A stretch of DNA of 23,262 nucleotides from Actinomycetes bacterium (lineage in GTDB: Bacteria; Actinomycetota; Actinomycetes; Actinomycetales; Microbacteriaceae): NCBI GenBank assembly GCA_023432005.1, contig JAEYVF010000131.1, positions 1 through 23,262 on the forward strand. Direction: 5' to 3'. The notes beneath the pieces were generated by a model. That model was not told the origin of the DNA. It saw only the letters and a list, made by a program, of their open reading frames with translations, and did no database searches. Shown here in pieces: positions 12,594 to 20,984 of this stretch. Position numbers and translations under genes: made by a program. Position 1 is the first letter of the stretch; every line of letters begins with the position of its first letter.

Positions 12594-14036
12594 GTGGCAC
12601 GACGTCTGCCGTCTCAGCCGCCCGTGCTCCCGGGCTTCTCGTACGTGCACGTCCTCGGATCGGGCGGCTTCGCCGACGTCTTCCTGTACGAGCAGAACAT
12701 GCCGCGACGCCAGGTCGCCGTGAAGGTCATGCTGAGCGAGGTCGTCAACGACCAGGTGCGCCAGATGTTCCAGGCCGAGGCCAACCTCATGGCGCAGCTG
12801 AGCACGCATCCGTCGATCCTCACCGTGTACCAGGCGAGCGTGTCGAGCGACGGCCGTCCGTACCTCGTCATGGAGCTGTGCTCCTCGTCGCTCTCGGAGC
12901 GCTATCGGCGGGAGCCCATCCCGGTGCCCGAGGTGCTGCGCACCGTGATCAAGATCGGCTCCGCCGTGGAGACGGCGCATCGCGCCGGCGTGCTGCACCG
13001 CGACATCAAGCCGTCCAACATCCTGCAGACGGCCTACGGACATCCCGTGCTCTCCGATTTCGGCATCGCGTCGACGCTCGGCGGGCAGAAGGACGAGAGC
13101 TCCGTGGGCCTGTCGATCCCGTGGTCGGCGCCGGAGGTGCTGCTCGACGAGACGCCCGGCACGATCGCGTCGGAGGTGTGGTCGCTCGCAGCGACGGCGT
13201 ACTCGCTGCTCGCGGGGCGCTCGCCCTTCGAGGTCCCGGGCGGGTCGAACACCTCGAGCGACCTCATGAGCCGGATCGCCCGCGCCAAGCCCCAGCCCAT
13301 CGGCCGCCCCGACGTGCCCGCGAGTCTCGAAGCCCTGCTCAAGCGCGCCATGTCGCGGCGCTCCGAGAACCGGCCCGCGAGCGCGCTCGAGCTCGTGCGC
13401 GAGCTGCAGCTCGTGGAGTCGGAGCTCGGCCTGCCGCAGACGGCGGCGGAGATCGCGATGGACGACTGGGCGCTCGGGACGGTGTCCGACGAGGAGGAGC
13501 GCACGCGCCTGCGCCCCGTGAGCACGGGCGGTACGGCTCCGCCGAAGCCCGGCCGGCGTCGGCGTCGTCCCGCCTCGAGCGAGCAGTACGCGCCCGTCGG
13601 CACCGTGCGCGACCGCAGCGCGTCCGACGGCCCGTTCTCGCGGAGCAAGCCCGAGGCGACCCCGGGGATGCGCCGCATGGCGTGGGTGCTCGCGGCGGCC
13701 GCGGCGTTCGTGACGGTGCTCGGCGTCGTCGCCCTCGTCGTCCTGGTGCGCACCGTCGGCGAGGGCATCCCGGCGGTCTCCGACATCCGCGCCGACCTGG
13801 GCGCGGCCGGACGCGTCGAGTTCAGCTGGAACGACCCCGGCATCGTCACGGGCGACCGCTATCAGATCACGGTCACGGAGGACGGCGTCGCCTCGACTCC
13901 CGCGCTGCAGGAGGCGAACCGCTTCGTCGTCGACGCCGAGCCGGGCAGCACGGTGTGCCTCTCGGTCGCGGTCAACCGGAACGGGACGACGGGCTCCGCG
14001 AGCGCGGAGAAGTGCGTCGACGCGAGCGGGGGCTGA
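12594..14036 (+). CDS. Membrane Ser/Thr protein kinase with extracellular FN3 domain
   Basis: Hanks-type kinase of 480 residues. The kinase domain (about 14-275) has the Gly loop GSGGFADVF (22-30), Lys44, Glu62, catalytic HRDIKPSN (135-142, Asp137), DFGIAS (155-160) and APE (179-181). A basic, probably disordered linker follows (about 300-360), then a single membrane span (363-386) and an extracellular fibronectin type III-like domain (394-476) with two cysteines (455, 474). There are no PASTA repeats, so it is not a typical PknB. Two departures: the activation segment has GLSIPWSAPE where PknB-like kinases have GTPxYMAPE, and Glu194 (SEVWSLA) replaces the usual Asp. The start is GTG 2 bases after the phosphatase gene, and the surface-protein gene starts 2 bases after its stop. 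Confidence 0.95.
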   Translation: MARRLPSQPPVLPGFSYVHVLGSGGFADVFLYEQNMPRRQVAVKVMLSEVVNDQVRQMFQAEANLMAQLSTHPSILTVYQASVSSDGRPYLVMELCSSSLSERYRREPIPVPEVLRTVIKIGSAVETAHRAGVLHRDIKPSNILQTAYGHPVLSDFGIASTLGGQKDESSVGLSIPWSAPEVLLDETPGTIASEVWSLAATAYSLLAGRSPFEVPGGSNTSSDLMSRIARAKPQPIGRPDVPASLEALLKRAMSRRSENRPASALELVRELQLVESELGLPQTAAEIAMDDWALGTVSDEEERTRLRPVSTGGTAPPKPGRRRRRPASSEQYAPVGTVRDRSASDGPFSRSKPEATPGMRRMAWVLAAAAAFVTVLGVVALVVLVRTVGEGIPAVSDIRADLGAAGRVEFSWNDPGIVTGDRYQITVTEDGVASTPALQEANRFVVDAEPGSTVCLSVAVNRNGTTGSASAEKCVDASGG

Positions 14037-14038
14037 CG

Positions 14039-17000
14039 GTGCGTCGCTGGCTCTCCGCCCACCGCTCGTCGTTCGCGGCCCTCGCAAGCGGCACGGTCGT
14101 CGCAGCGCTCGTGGCGACGCTCGCCGTCGTGTCGACGGGTTACACGGCGCAGCGCATGGACCTGAGCGACCCGTCGGTGTGGGTCTCGTCGCGCGAGGAG
14201 GGAGCGCTGGGGCGCGCCAACACGCACGTGTTCGAGCTCGACAGCGTGCTGCCGATCGACGCCGACGCCCCGGAGGTCGTGCAGGCGGGTTCGACGGTGC
14301 TGCTCGTGGACTCCGGCAGCGCCACGGTGCGCGCGGTCGACCCCGCCACGACGGAGCTCGGCGACGACGTCGCGCTGCCGCCGCAGGATCCGGAGCTGTT
14401 CCTCGCGGGCGATCGCGTCGTGATCGTCGCGCAGGGCACGGGCGAGGTGTGGTTCCTCCCGCTCGCCGACCTCGCGTCGTTCGACGCCGCAGCCCCCTCG
14501 AACCTGAGCCTCGGCGCCGACGCCGTCGTCGCCGTGAGCGAGACCGGCGCCCTCCTCGCATACGTTCCCGAGACCCGGCAGGTGTGGCGCGTGGCGCCCG
14601 GCGAGTCCGTGGTCGGCGAGCGATGGAACGTCGAGTGGGGGCCCGAGGTCGAGGACTCGGATGCGATCCAGCTCACCGCCGTCGGCGAGCGCTGGGCGGT
14701 GCTCGACACCTCGATCCTCGAGCTCGCGACCGAGGCGGGCGTCCGCGCGGTCGACGCTCAGCTGACCGGAGCCTCCGCCCGACTCCAGCGCCCCGGACCC
14801 GCGAACGCCTCGGTGCTCATCGCCCACTCCGACGGGCTCATCGCCGCCGACATGCAGTCGGGAGCGCCCTCCGTGCTGCTCGACGATGCCACGGGCGTGC
14901 CGGCCGCTCCCGTGGTCGTCACCGGGTGCCGCTTCGCCGCGTGGACCTCGGGGGAGGCGTGGCGCCGCTGCGGGACGGGCGAACCCGACACCCTGACGCT
15001 CGCCGAGATGCGCGCGGGTGCCACTCTCTCGTTCGCCGTCAACGGCGCGAGCGTCGCGCTCACCGACGCCACGAGCGGCTCGAGCTGGGCGGTCCAGTCG
15101 CGCGGTGAGCTCATCGACAACTGGGCCGAGCTCATCACCGACGAGGAGACGGAGCAGGAGCAGCCCGAGGCCGACGAGGACACGCCGCCCGAGCTCGAGG
15201 AGCTGCAGCAGCCTCCGGTCGCCGTCGACGACGTCTTCGGCGCGCGGCCGGGTCGATCGAGCCTCCTGCCCGTGCTGCTCAACGACCACGACCCCAACGG
15301 GGACGTGCTCGTCGTCACCCAGGTCACGCCGATCGACGAGAGCATCGGCCGCATCGACCTCGTCAACCGCAACCAGCAGCTGCAGATCACGCTCGCGTCG
15401 ACGGCGACGGGCTCGTTCACCTTCGGCTACACGATCAGCGACGGACGCGGCGGCACGGCGAGCGCGATCGTCACCCTCGAGGTGCGCGGCGAGGAGGAGA
15501 ACTCGCCCCCGCGGCAGGTGCGCACGTCGACGGCGACGGTCGGACAGGGCGGGCGCGTCTCGACCCAGGTCATCGGCGACTGGGTCGACCCGGACGGCGA
15601 CGCGATCTATCTCACGGGCGCGTCGGTCGCAGCCCCCGACCAGGTCGCCTACAAGCCGGACGGCGTCGTGGTCTACACCGACGGCGGGGAGGTGACGGGG
15701 CAGAAGACGGTGACCCTCACCGTCTCCGACGGTCGGGTGGAGGCCGCGGGCCTCCTCCAGGTGGCCGTGCGCGCACGCGGGGATGTGCCGATCGTCGTCG
15801 AGCCCTGGGTCGCGCTCGCGACGGCGGGCGACGAGATCACGATCCGCCCGATGCCGCACGTGCGCGGCGGCAACGGCGCCATCCGCCTGGGCGGCGTGCC
15901 CCCCAAGGCAGGAACGACGATCGTCGCGAGCTTCGAGGCGGGCACCTTCACCTTCCAGTCCGAGCAGGTGGGCACGCACTACGTCGAGTTCACGGTGACC
16001 GACGGCACCCAGACGGCGACGGGCAGCGTGCGCGTCGACGTCTCCGCGCCCGCCGACGCGGCGACACGCCCCATCACGGTGCCGAAGACGATGTTCATCA
16101 CCTCGCAGAGCTCCCAGACGGTCGATCCGCCCACGAGCGACATCGACCCGGCCGGCGGCGTGCTCGTCGTCACGGGCGTCATGAACATCCCCGTGGGATC
16201 CGGTATCCAGGCCGAGGTGCTCGACCAGCGGCTCATCCGGGTGACCCTCACGGCGCCGCTGGACGCCCCCGTCTCGTTCAACTACCGCATCAGCAACGGA
16301 CTCGCGGAGGCAGAGGGCACCATCACGGTGGTCGAGATCCCGACGCCCCAGCGATTGCAGCCGCCGATCGCGACCGATGATCAGGTCACGGTGCGCGTGG
16401 GCGACACCGTCGACATCCCCGTGCTCGACAACGACGAGCAGCCCGACGGCCTCGAGATCACGCTCGTCCCGGAGCTCGCCCAGCCGCTCTCCGAGGACGC
16501 CGGACTGCTCTTCGCGTCCGGCGAGAGGCTGCGCTACCTCGCCCCGCAGCTCGCCGGGAACTACACGGCGATCTACTCGATCGCCGGCCCCGACGGTCAG
16601 ACCGCTCAGGCGCGCGTGACCATCTCGGTGCGCGAGCGCAACGCCGCGACGAACAACCCTCCCGTGCCCCGCACGGTGACGGCGCGCGTGCTCGCGGGCA
16701 ATACCGTGCGCATCGAGATCCCCACGAGCGGCATCGACCCCGACGGCGACGCGGTGCAGCTCATCGGCCAGGCGACCAACCCCGAGAAGGGCAGCGTGCT
16801 CGCCGTCGAGGGCAGCACGATCGAGTATCAGGCGGGGGACTACTCCTCGGGCACCGACGTGTTCCAGTACGCCGTCGTCGACGGCCTCGGCGCACGCGCC
16901 ACGGGCACCGTGCGCGTGGGCATCTCGCCCGCGCTCGAAGGCGGCCGCAATCCGGTGGCCAACCTCGACTCCGTGCTCGTGCGGCCGGGGCGCACGATCT

Positions 17001-19984
17001 CGGTGCGCGCGCTGCTCAACGACTCCGATCCCGACGGATCGCCCCTGCGCATCCGCCAGGTGGAGCCGACGACGCCCGACGTCGTGGCCGAGATCGTGGG
17101 CGACGACGTCGTCACGATCACCCCGCCGCGCGCGCCGGGCGACTACAGCGTCATCTACACGATCGAGAACGACACGGGCGGGACGAGCTCGAACTTCATC
17201 CGCGTGACGGTCGACGAGGATGCGCCGCTCTCGCGCCCGAGCGCGCAGGACACCGTGCTGAGCGTGACCGACGTGCTCGACCGCGAGACGATCGACGTCG
17301 CCGTGCTCGACCGGGTGTTCTTCGCCGACGGCGACGTGCGCGAGCTCGGCGTCGAGCTCGTGCCCGGCTTCGGGGACTCGGCGCGCGTGCTGCCCGACAA
17401 GCGCATCCGGGTCGAGATCGGCGATCGCAGCCAGATCATCCCCTTCGCCGTCGTGCACCCCGAGAACTCCTCGGTGCGCGGCTACGCGTTCATCCGCGTG
17501 CCGGGCTACGACGACGCGCTGCCGCAGATCAACACGAAGGCGCCGCCGCTCAGGGTGAACAGCGAGTCGACCCTGCGGATCGACCTCACGCAGTACGTCG
17601 TCGCGCTCGGCGGCTCGCGCGTGCGCATCACCGACCCGAGCACCGTGCGCGCGACGCACGCCAACGGCGACTCGCTCGTCATCGACGAGAGCACCCTGCA
17701 GTACACCTCGGCCGATCGCTACTGGGGGCCGGCCTCGATCAGCTTCGAGGTCACCGACGGCGAATCCGCCACCGATCCGGAGGGTCACGTCACGACCCTC
17801 TCGCTGCCGATCGAGGTGCGCCCACGTGAGAACCAGCCGCCGATCTTCACGGGCGGCGTGGTCGACTTCGAGCCCGGCCAGCAGAAGGAGCTCGACCTCG
17901 TCAAGCTCACCAAGTACCCGTACGACGACGACATCGACGAGCTCGCGTACACCGTCGTCGAGCCGCTCCCCGCCGGCTTCAGCTATCAGGTCAACGGCCA
18001 GCGCCTGCTCATCACGGCGGACGCGACGGCCGTGAAGGGCACCAGCACGAGCATCACGCTCGCCGTGCGCGACGCACTGTCCGAGGGGCAGACGGGCCGC
18101 GTGCAGCTGCGCGTCGTCCCCTCGACCCGGCCGCTCGCGCGCCCCGCGCCCGATCGCGCCATCACGCAGCGCGGAGAGACGACGGTCGTCGACGTGCTCT
18201 CGAACGACGGCGCCACGAACCCGTTCCCCGAGGTGCCGCTGAGGGTCGTCGCCATCCGCGGCCTCGACGGGGCGAGCCTGCCTCCCGGGGTCAGCATCAC
18301 GCCGAGCGCCGACCGCTCGAGGCTCTCGGTGACCGTCGCCGACACGGCCGAGCCTCTCGACGCCACGTTGCAGTACCAGGTGGCGGACGCGACGGGCGAC
18401 CCCGAGCGCTACACGTGGGGCATCGTCACGATCTCGGTCCAGGACGTGCCCGACCCGGTCAGCAACTTCCGCGTGACCGAGTTCGGCGATCGGCTGCTGC
18501 GCCTGTCGTGGGCGCCCGGCCCGTTCAACAACTCGCCCATCACCGAGTACCGGGTGACGGCATCCGATGCCGCCGGCGGACTCGTCTCCACCACGAGCTG
18601 CGCGATCACCTCGGGATGCGCGATCACCACGCCCGGCAACGGGCCGGACCACGCCCTGCGCCTCTCCGTCGTCGCGGTCAACGCGATGGGCGAGTCCGAC
18701 CCGACGCAGCTCCCCGGCACGATCTGGTCGGATGTCATCCCGCCCCCGCCGGCGGCCGTCGCGGCGACGCCCGTCGACCACGGGCTGCGCGTCGTCTGGC
18801 AGAAGCCCTCCTCGGGAGCGGGCACCCCGATCGACTCGTACGTCGTGACGGTCGGCGGCAACAGCGTCACGGTGTCGGTGTCGCCGTCCGACGCGGTCGG
18901 CACCGAGTACAGCCGGGTCGTGACGAACCCGGGGATCGCGAACGGCAGCGCCGTCGGCTTCAGCGTGAGCGCGCGCAACAAGGCGCCGAACTCACTCGCG
19001 ACGTGGAACGAGGCGGGTGGGACGGCGACCCCCGCGGGGGCGCCGATCCTCGTCGCGAGCCCGAGCGCCGCCGCCTCCATGACCGACGGCACGACCGCGA
19101 CGGTCACGTGGGCGGGGTCCTTCACCGCCAACGGTCGAGCGATCTCCGCGTACTACGTCGCGCGCCACGACGGAACGCCGCCCGCCTGCACGGTGACGGG
19201 CGTCGAGACGGGATCCCCGAGCTTCACGCCGCCGTCGGGATCCGGCGTGCAGTCCGTCGGCACCGCCACCGCGGCCACCTTCACGGGGCTCTCGCCCGAC
19301 CAGAGCTACAGCTTCACCGTCTACGCCTACAACGGCCAGGGCTGCACGGCATCCGGCACCGTCACCGCCATCCCGCGCGCGCAGCCGGGCACCGTCGTCG
19401 GCGCCGCGATCGACGCGCCCGTGGCGCGCGACGGCGGCTACTGGGACTTCCGCCTCACGGGCGTCACGCTCTCCGGTGGCTCCTCGCCCGACTCGTTCAT
19501 GTACCGGCTCTCGGGCGGCACGACCGACGCGAGCCAGATCGGCCCCGTGGCGTTCGGCACCTTCCTGACCTCGGGCACGTCGCACTACGGCAACGACGTA
19601 TCCGTCGAGGTGAAGGCGTGCCGGCAGTTCGAGGTCATGCTCTGCAGTGAGAACTGGTCCGCCCCGATCCACGTCGGCCGCCCGGTGAGCGTGCAGCTGA
19701 GCGGGCTGCAGGCGATCGAGACCCAGCCGCCCCTCACGGCGCTCGACCCGGGCCGCGGCTACTGGACCTGGACGGGCGCGCCCGGCCTCGTCGGGGGCGG
19801 CGGACCCGGGTACGACAGTGTCTCGATCACGTGCGGAGCCGACGACGACCCCGCGACGCTCACCCAGTGCGAGGTGGTCGGCCAGGGCATCCTGGGCGCC
19901 GACTACCCCGACCTCGTCGTGACCGTCGGGGCCAACGGCACGAGCTATACGCGAACATTCACGTGGGTCGGAACCCCCCACTGA
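14039..19984 (+). CDS. Giant membrane-anchored surface protein with Ig/cadherin-like and FN3 repeats
   Basis: 1981 residues. A short basic N-terminus and one hydrophobic segment (about 13-33) suggest an uncleaved anchor with the rest outside. A beta-rich region, possibly propeller-like (about 45-355), is followed by an acidic linker (368-391). Eleven Ig/cadherin-like repeats start near residues 392, 491, 583, 678, 774, 872, 970, 1064, 1161, 1265 and 1364. Three FN3-like domains start near 1470, 1569 and 1668, and a C-terminal region runs from about 1781. Five repeats carry a DPDGD-type calcium-like motif 25-28 residues in (418, 517, 703, 900, 997). There is no LPXTG sorting signal or C-terminal membrane span. 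Start GTG 14039 is 2 bases after the kinase stop; the frame is open further upstream, but that part overlaps the kinase gene and is Arg-rich. The fold is clear and the function is unknown. Confidence 0.9.
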   Translation: MRRWLSAHRSSFAALASGTVVAALVATLAVVSTGYTAQRMDLSDPSVWVSSREEGALGRANTHVFELDSVLPIDADAPEVVQAGSTVLLVDSGSATVRAVDPATTELGDDVALPPQDPELFLAGDRVVIVAQGTGEVWFLPLADLASFDAAAPSNLSLGADAVVAVSETGALLAYVPETRQVWRVAPGESVVGERWNVEWGPEVEDSDAIQLTAVGERWAVLDTSILELATEAGVRAVDAQLTGASARLQRPGPANASVLIAHSDGLIAADMQSGAPSVLLDDATGVPAAPVVVTGCRFAAWTSGEAWRRCGTGEPDTLTLAEMRAGATLSFAVNGASVALTDATSGSSWAVQSRGELIDNWAELITDEETEQEQPEADEDTPPELEELQQPPVAVDDVFGARPGRSSLLPVLLNDHDPNGDVLVVTQVTPIDESIGRIDLVNRNQQLQITLASTATGSFTFGYTISDGRGGTASAIVTLEVRGEEENSPPRQVRTSTATVGQGGRVSTQVIGDWVDPDGDAIYLTGASVAAPDQVAYKPDGVVVYTDGGEVTGQKTVTLTVSDGRVEAAGLLQVAVRARGDVPIVVEPWVALATAGDEITIRPMPHVRGGNGAIRLGGVPPKAGTTIVASFEAGTFTFQSEQVGTHYVEFTVTDGTQTATGSVRVDVSAPADAATRPITVPKTMFITSQSSQTVDPPTSDIDPAGGVLVVTGVMNIPVGSGIQAEVLDQRLIRVTLTAPLDAPVSFNYRISNGLAEAEGTITVVEIPTPQRLQPPIATDDQVTVRVGDTVDIPVLDNDEQPDGLEITLVPELAQPLSEDAGLLFASGERLRYLAPQLAGNYTAIYSIAGPDGQTAQARVTISVRERNAATNNPPVPRTVTARVLAGNTVRIEIPTSGIDPDGDAVQLIGQATNPEKGSVLAVEGSTIEYQAGDYSSGTDVFQYAVVDGLGARATGTVRVGISPALEGGRNPVANLDSVLVRPGRTISVRALLNDSDPDGSPLRIRQVEPTTPDVVAEIVGDDVVTITPPRAPGDYSVIYTIENDTGGTSSNFIRVTVDEDAPLSRPSAQDTVLSVTDVLDRETIDVAVLDRVFFADGDVRELGVELVPGFGDSARVLPDKRIRVEIGDRSQIIPFAVVHPENSSVRGYAFIRVPGYDDALPQINTKAPPLRVNSESTLRIDLTQYVVALGGSRVRITDPSTVRATHANGDSLVIDESTLQYTSADRYWGPASISFEVTDGESATDPEGHVTTLSLPIEVRPRENQPPIFTGGVVDFEPGQQKELDLVKLTKYPYDDDIDELAYTVVEPLPAGFSYQVNGQRLLITADATAVKGTSTSITLAVRDALSEGQTGRVQLRVVPSTRPLARPAPDRAITQRGETTVVDVLSNDGATNPFPEVPLRVVAIRGLDGASLPPGVSITPSADRSRLSVTVADTAEPLDATLQYQVADATGDPERYTWGIVTISVQDVPDPVSNFRVTEFGDRLLRLSWAPGPFNNSPITEYRVTASDAAGGLVSTTSCAITSGCAITTPGNGPDHALRLSVVAVNAMGESDPTQLPGTIWSDVIPPPPAAVAATPVDHGLRVVWQKPSSGAGTPIDSYVVTVGGNSVTVSVSPSDAVGTEYSRVVTNPGIANGSAVGFSVSARNKAPNSLATWNEAGGTATPAGAPILVASPSAAASMTDGTTATVTWAGSFTANGRAISAYYVARHDGTPPACTVTGVETGSPSFTPPSGSGVQSVGTATAATFTGLSPDQSYSFTVYAYNGQGCTASGTVTAIPRAQPGTVVGAAIDAPVARDGGYWDFRLTGVTLSGGSSPDSFMYRLSGGTTDASQIGPVAFGTFLTSGTSHYGNDVSVEVKACRQFEVMLCSENWSAPIHVGRPVSVQLSGLQAIETQPPLTALDPGRGYWTWTGAPGLVGGGGPGYDSVSITCGADDDPATLTQCEVVGQGILGADYPDLVVTVGANGTSYTRTFTWVGTPH

Positions 19985-20000
19985 CCCGGCAGCCATTTCG

Positions 20001-20006
20001 AGAGGA
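20001..20006 (+). promoter_or_regulatory. Ribosome-binding site of the moxR-like gene
   Basis: AGAGGA lies 6 bases before ATG 20013, in the only gap of the operon longer than 2 bases (28 bases). It favours ATG 20013 over the second in-frame ATG at 20019. No terminator hairpin is seen in the gap. Confidence 0.6.
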
Positions 20007-20012
20007 CACCCC

Positions 20013-20984
20013 ATGACGATGACGCCCGAGCAGGCGAGCGCCTTCCACGAGACGTTCGGCCGACTCGTGTCCGGCCTCGAGCAGGTGCTGCTCGGCAAGA
20101 CGTTCGTCGTGCGCCTGGGCTTCATCGCGCTCTTCAGCGAGGGGCACCTGCTGCTCGAGGACTTCCCGGGCACCGGCAAGACCTCGCTCGCACGCGCGAT
20201 CGCCCAGAGCGTCGACGGCACGAGCAACCGCATCCAGTTCACGCCCGACCTGCTCCCCGGCGACATCACGGGCGTCAGCATCTACGACCAGCGCAAGGGG
20301 CACTTCGAGTTCCACGAGGGCCCCGTCTTCGCGAACGTCGTGCTCGCGGATGAGATCAACCGCGCGAGCCCGAAGACCCAGGCGGCGCTCCTCGAGGTCA
20401 TGGAGGAAGGACGCGTCACGGTCGACGGCGCGACGCATCCCGTGGGGTCCCCGTTCATGGTGATCGCGACCCAGAACCCGATCGAGCAGGCCGGCACCTA
20501 CCGCCTCCCCGAGGCGCAGCTCGACCGCTTCCTGCTCAAGGCCTCCATCGGCTACCCGGACCACGCCGCGACCGTCCGCATCCTCGAAGGGGCCGGGGTC
20601 CGCGCCCACGACACGGTCATCCCGCCCGTCATCGCCGCAGCCGAGGTCGTGGAGCTCGCGGCGCTCGTGCGCACCGTGCACGTCGACCCGACGATCAACG
20701 ACTACGTGTCGCGGCTCGCGGAGGCCACCCGATCCGCCACGGAGGTGCGCCTCGGCGCGAGCGTGCGCGGAGCGCTCGCGCTCGTGCGCGCCGCGAAGAC
20801 CCTCGCGGCGGCGAGCGGGCGCCACTACGTCGTGCCGGACGACATCAAGTCGCTCGCGGAGCCCGTACTCGCGCACCGCCTCGTGCTCGACCCGGAGGCC
20901 GAGTTCGACGGCGTCACGGCGTCGAGCATCATCGCGCAGCTCCTCCTCGAGACCCCGCCCCCGAGCGATCGGCAGGCCGTGTGA
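20013..20984 (+). CDS. MoxR-family AAA+ ATPase
   Basis: MoxR ATPases are AAA+ chaperone-like proteins that typically work with VWA or DUF58 proteins to mature or activate target complexes, often in the cell envelope. The 323-residue product has Walker A FPGTGKT (51-57), VVLADEINRASPKTQAALLEVMEE with Walker B (109-132), sensor 1 ATQNP (152-156) and PEAQLDRFLLK (166-176, arginine-finger region). The C-terminal lid contains ASVRGALALVRAAK and VVPDDIKSLAEPVLAHR. All the landmarks are intact. Its TGA overlaps the GTG of the DUF58 gene (GTGA). It sits 28 bases downstream of the giant surface protein and is presumably on the same transcript. Confidence 0.96.
   Translation: MTMTPEQASAFHETFGRLVSGLEQVLLGKTFVVRLGFIALFSEGHLLLEDFPGTGKTSLARAIAQSVDGTSNRIQFTPDLLPGDITGVSIYDQRKGHFEFHEGPVFANVVLADEINRASPKTQAALLEVMEEGRVTVDGATHPVGSPFMVIATQNPIEQAGTYRLPEAQLDRFLLKASIGYPDHAATVRILEGAGVRAHDTVIPPVIAAAEVVELAALVRTVHVDPTINDYVSRLAEATRSATEVRLGASVRGALALVRAAKTLAAASGRHYVVPDDIKSLAEPVLAHRLVLDPEAEFDGVTASSIIAQLLLETPPPSDRQAV

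Noticed and set aside
12563..14038. Upstream open extension of the giant protein frame, which would add 492 residues.
   Set aside because: It overlaps the complete kinase gene in another frame, is Arg-rich and disordered, and would bury the hydrophobic anchor. GTG 14039 directly precedes a basic N-terminus and membrane segment.
13862..18781. A 1639-codon open frame on the minus strand, antisense to the giant surface protein.
   Set aside because: It is Arg/Gly/Ala/Asp/His-rich low-complexity sequence with no recognisable domain. It results from codon bias in high-GC coding DNA, and the plus strand encodes clear Ig and FN3 folds.
19700..19984. A sortase signal or C-terminal membrane anchor for the giant protein.
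   Set aside because: The C-terminus ends in a beta-type sequence with no LPXTG-like motif, hydrophobic tail or basic end; the only membrane segment is N-terminal.
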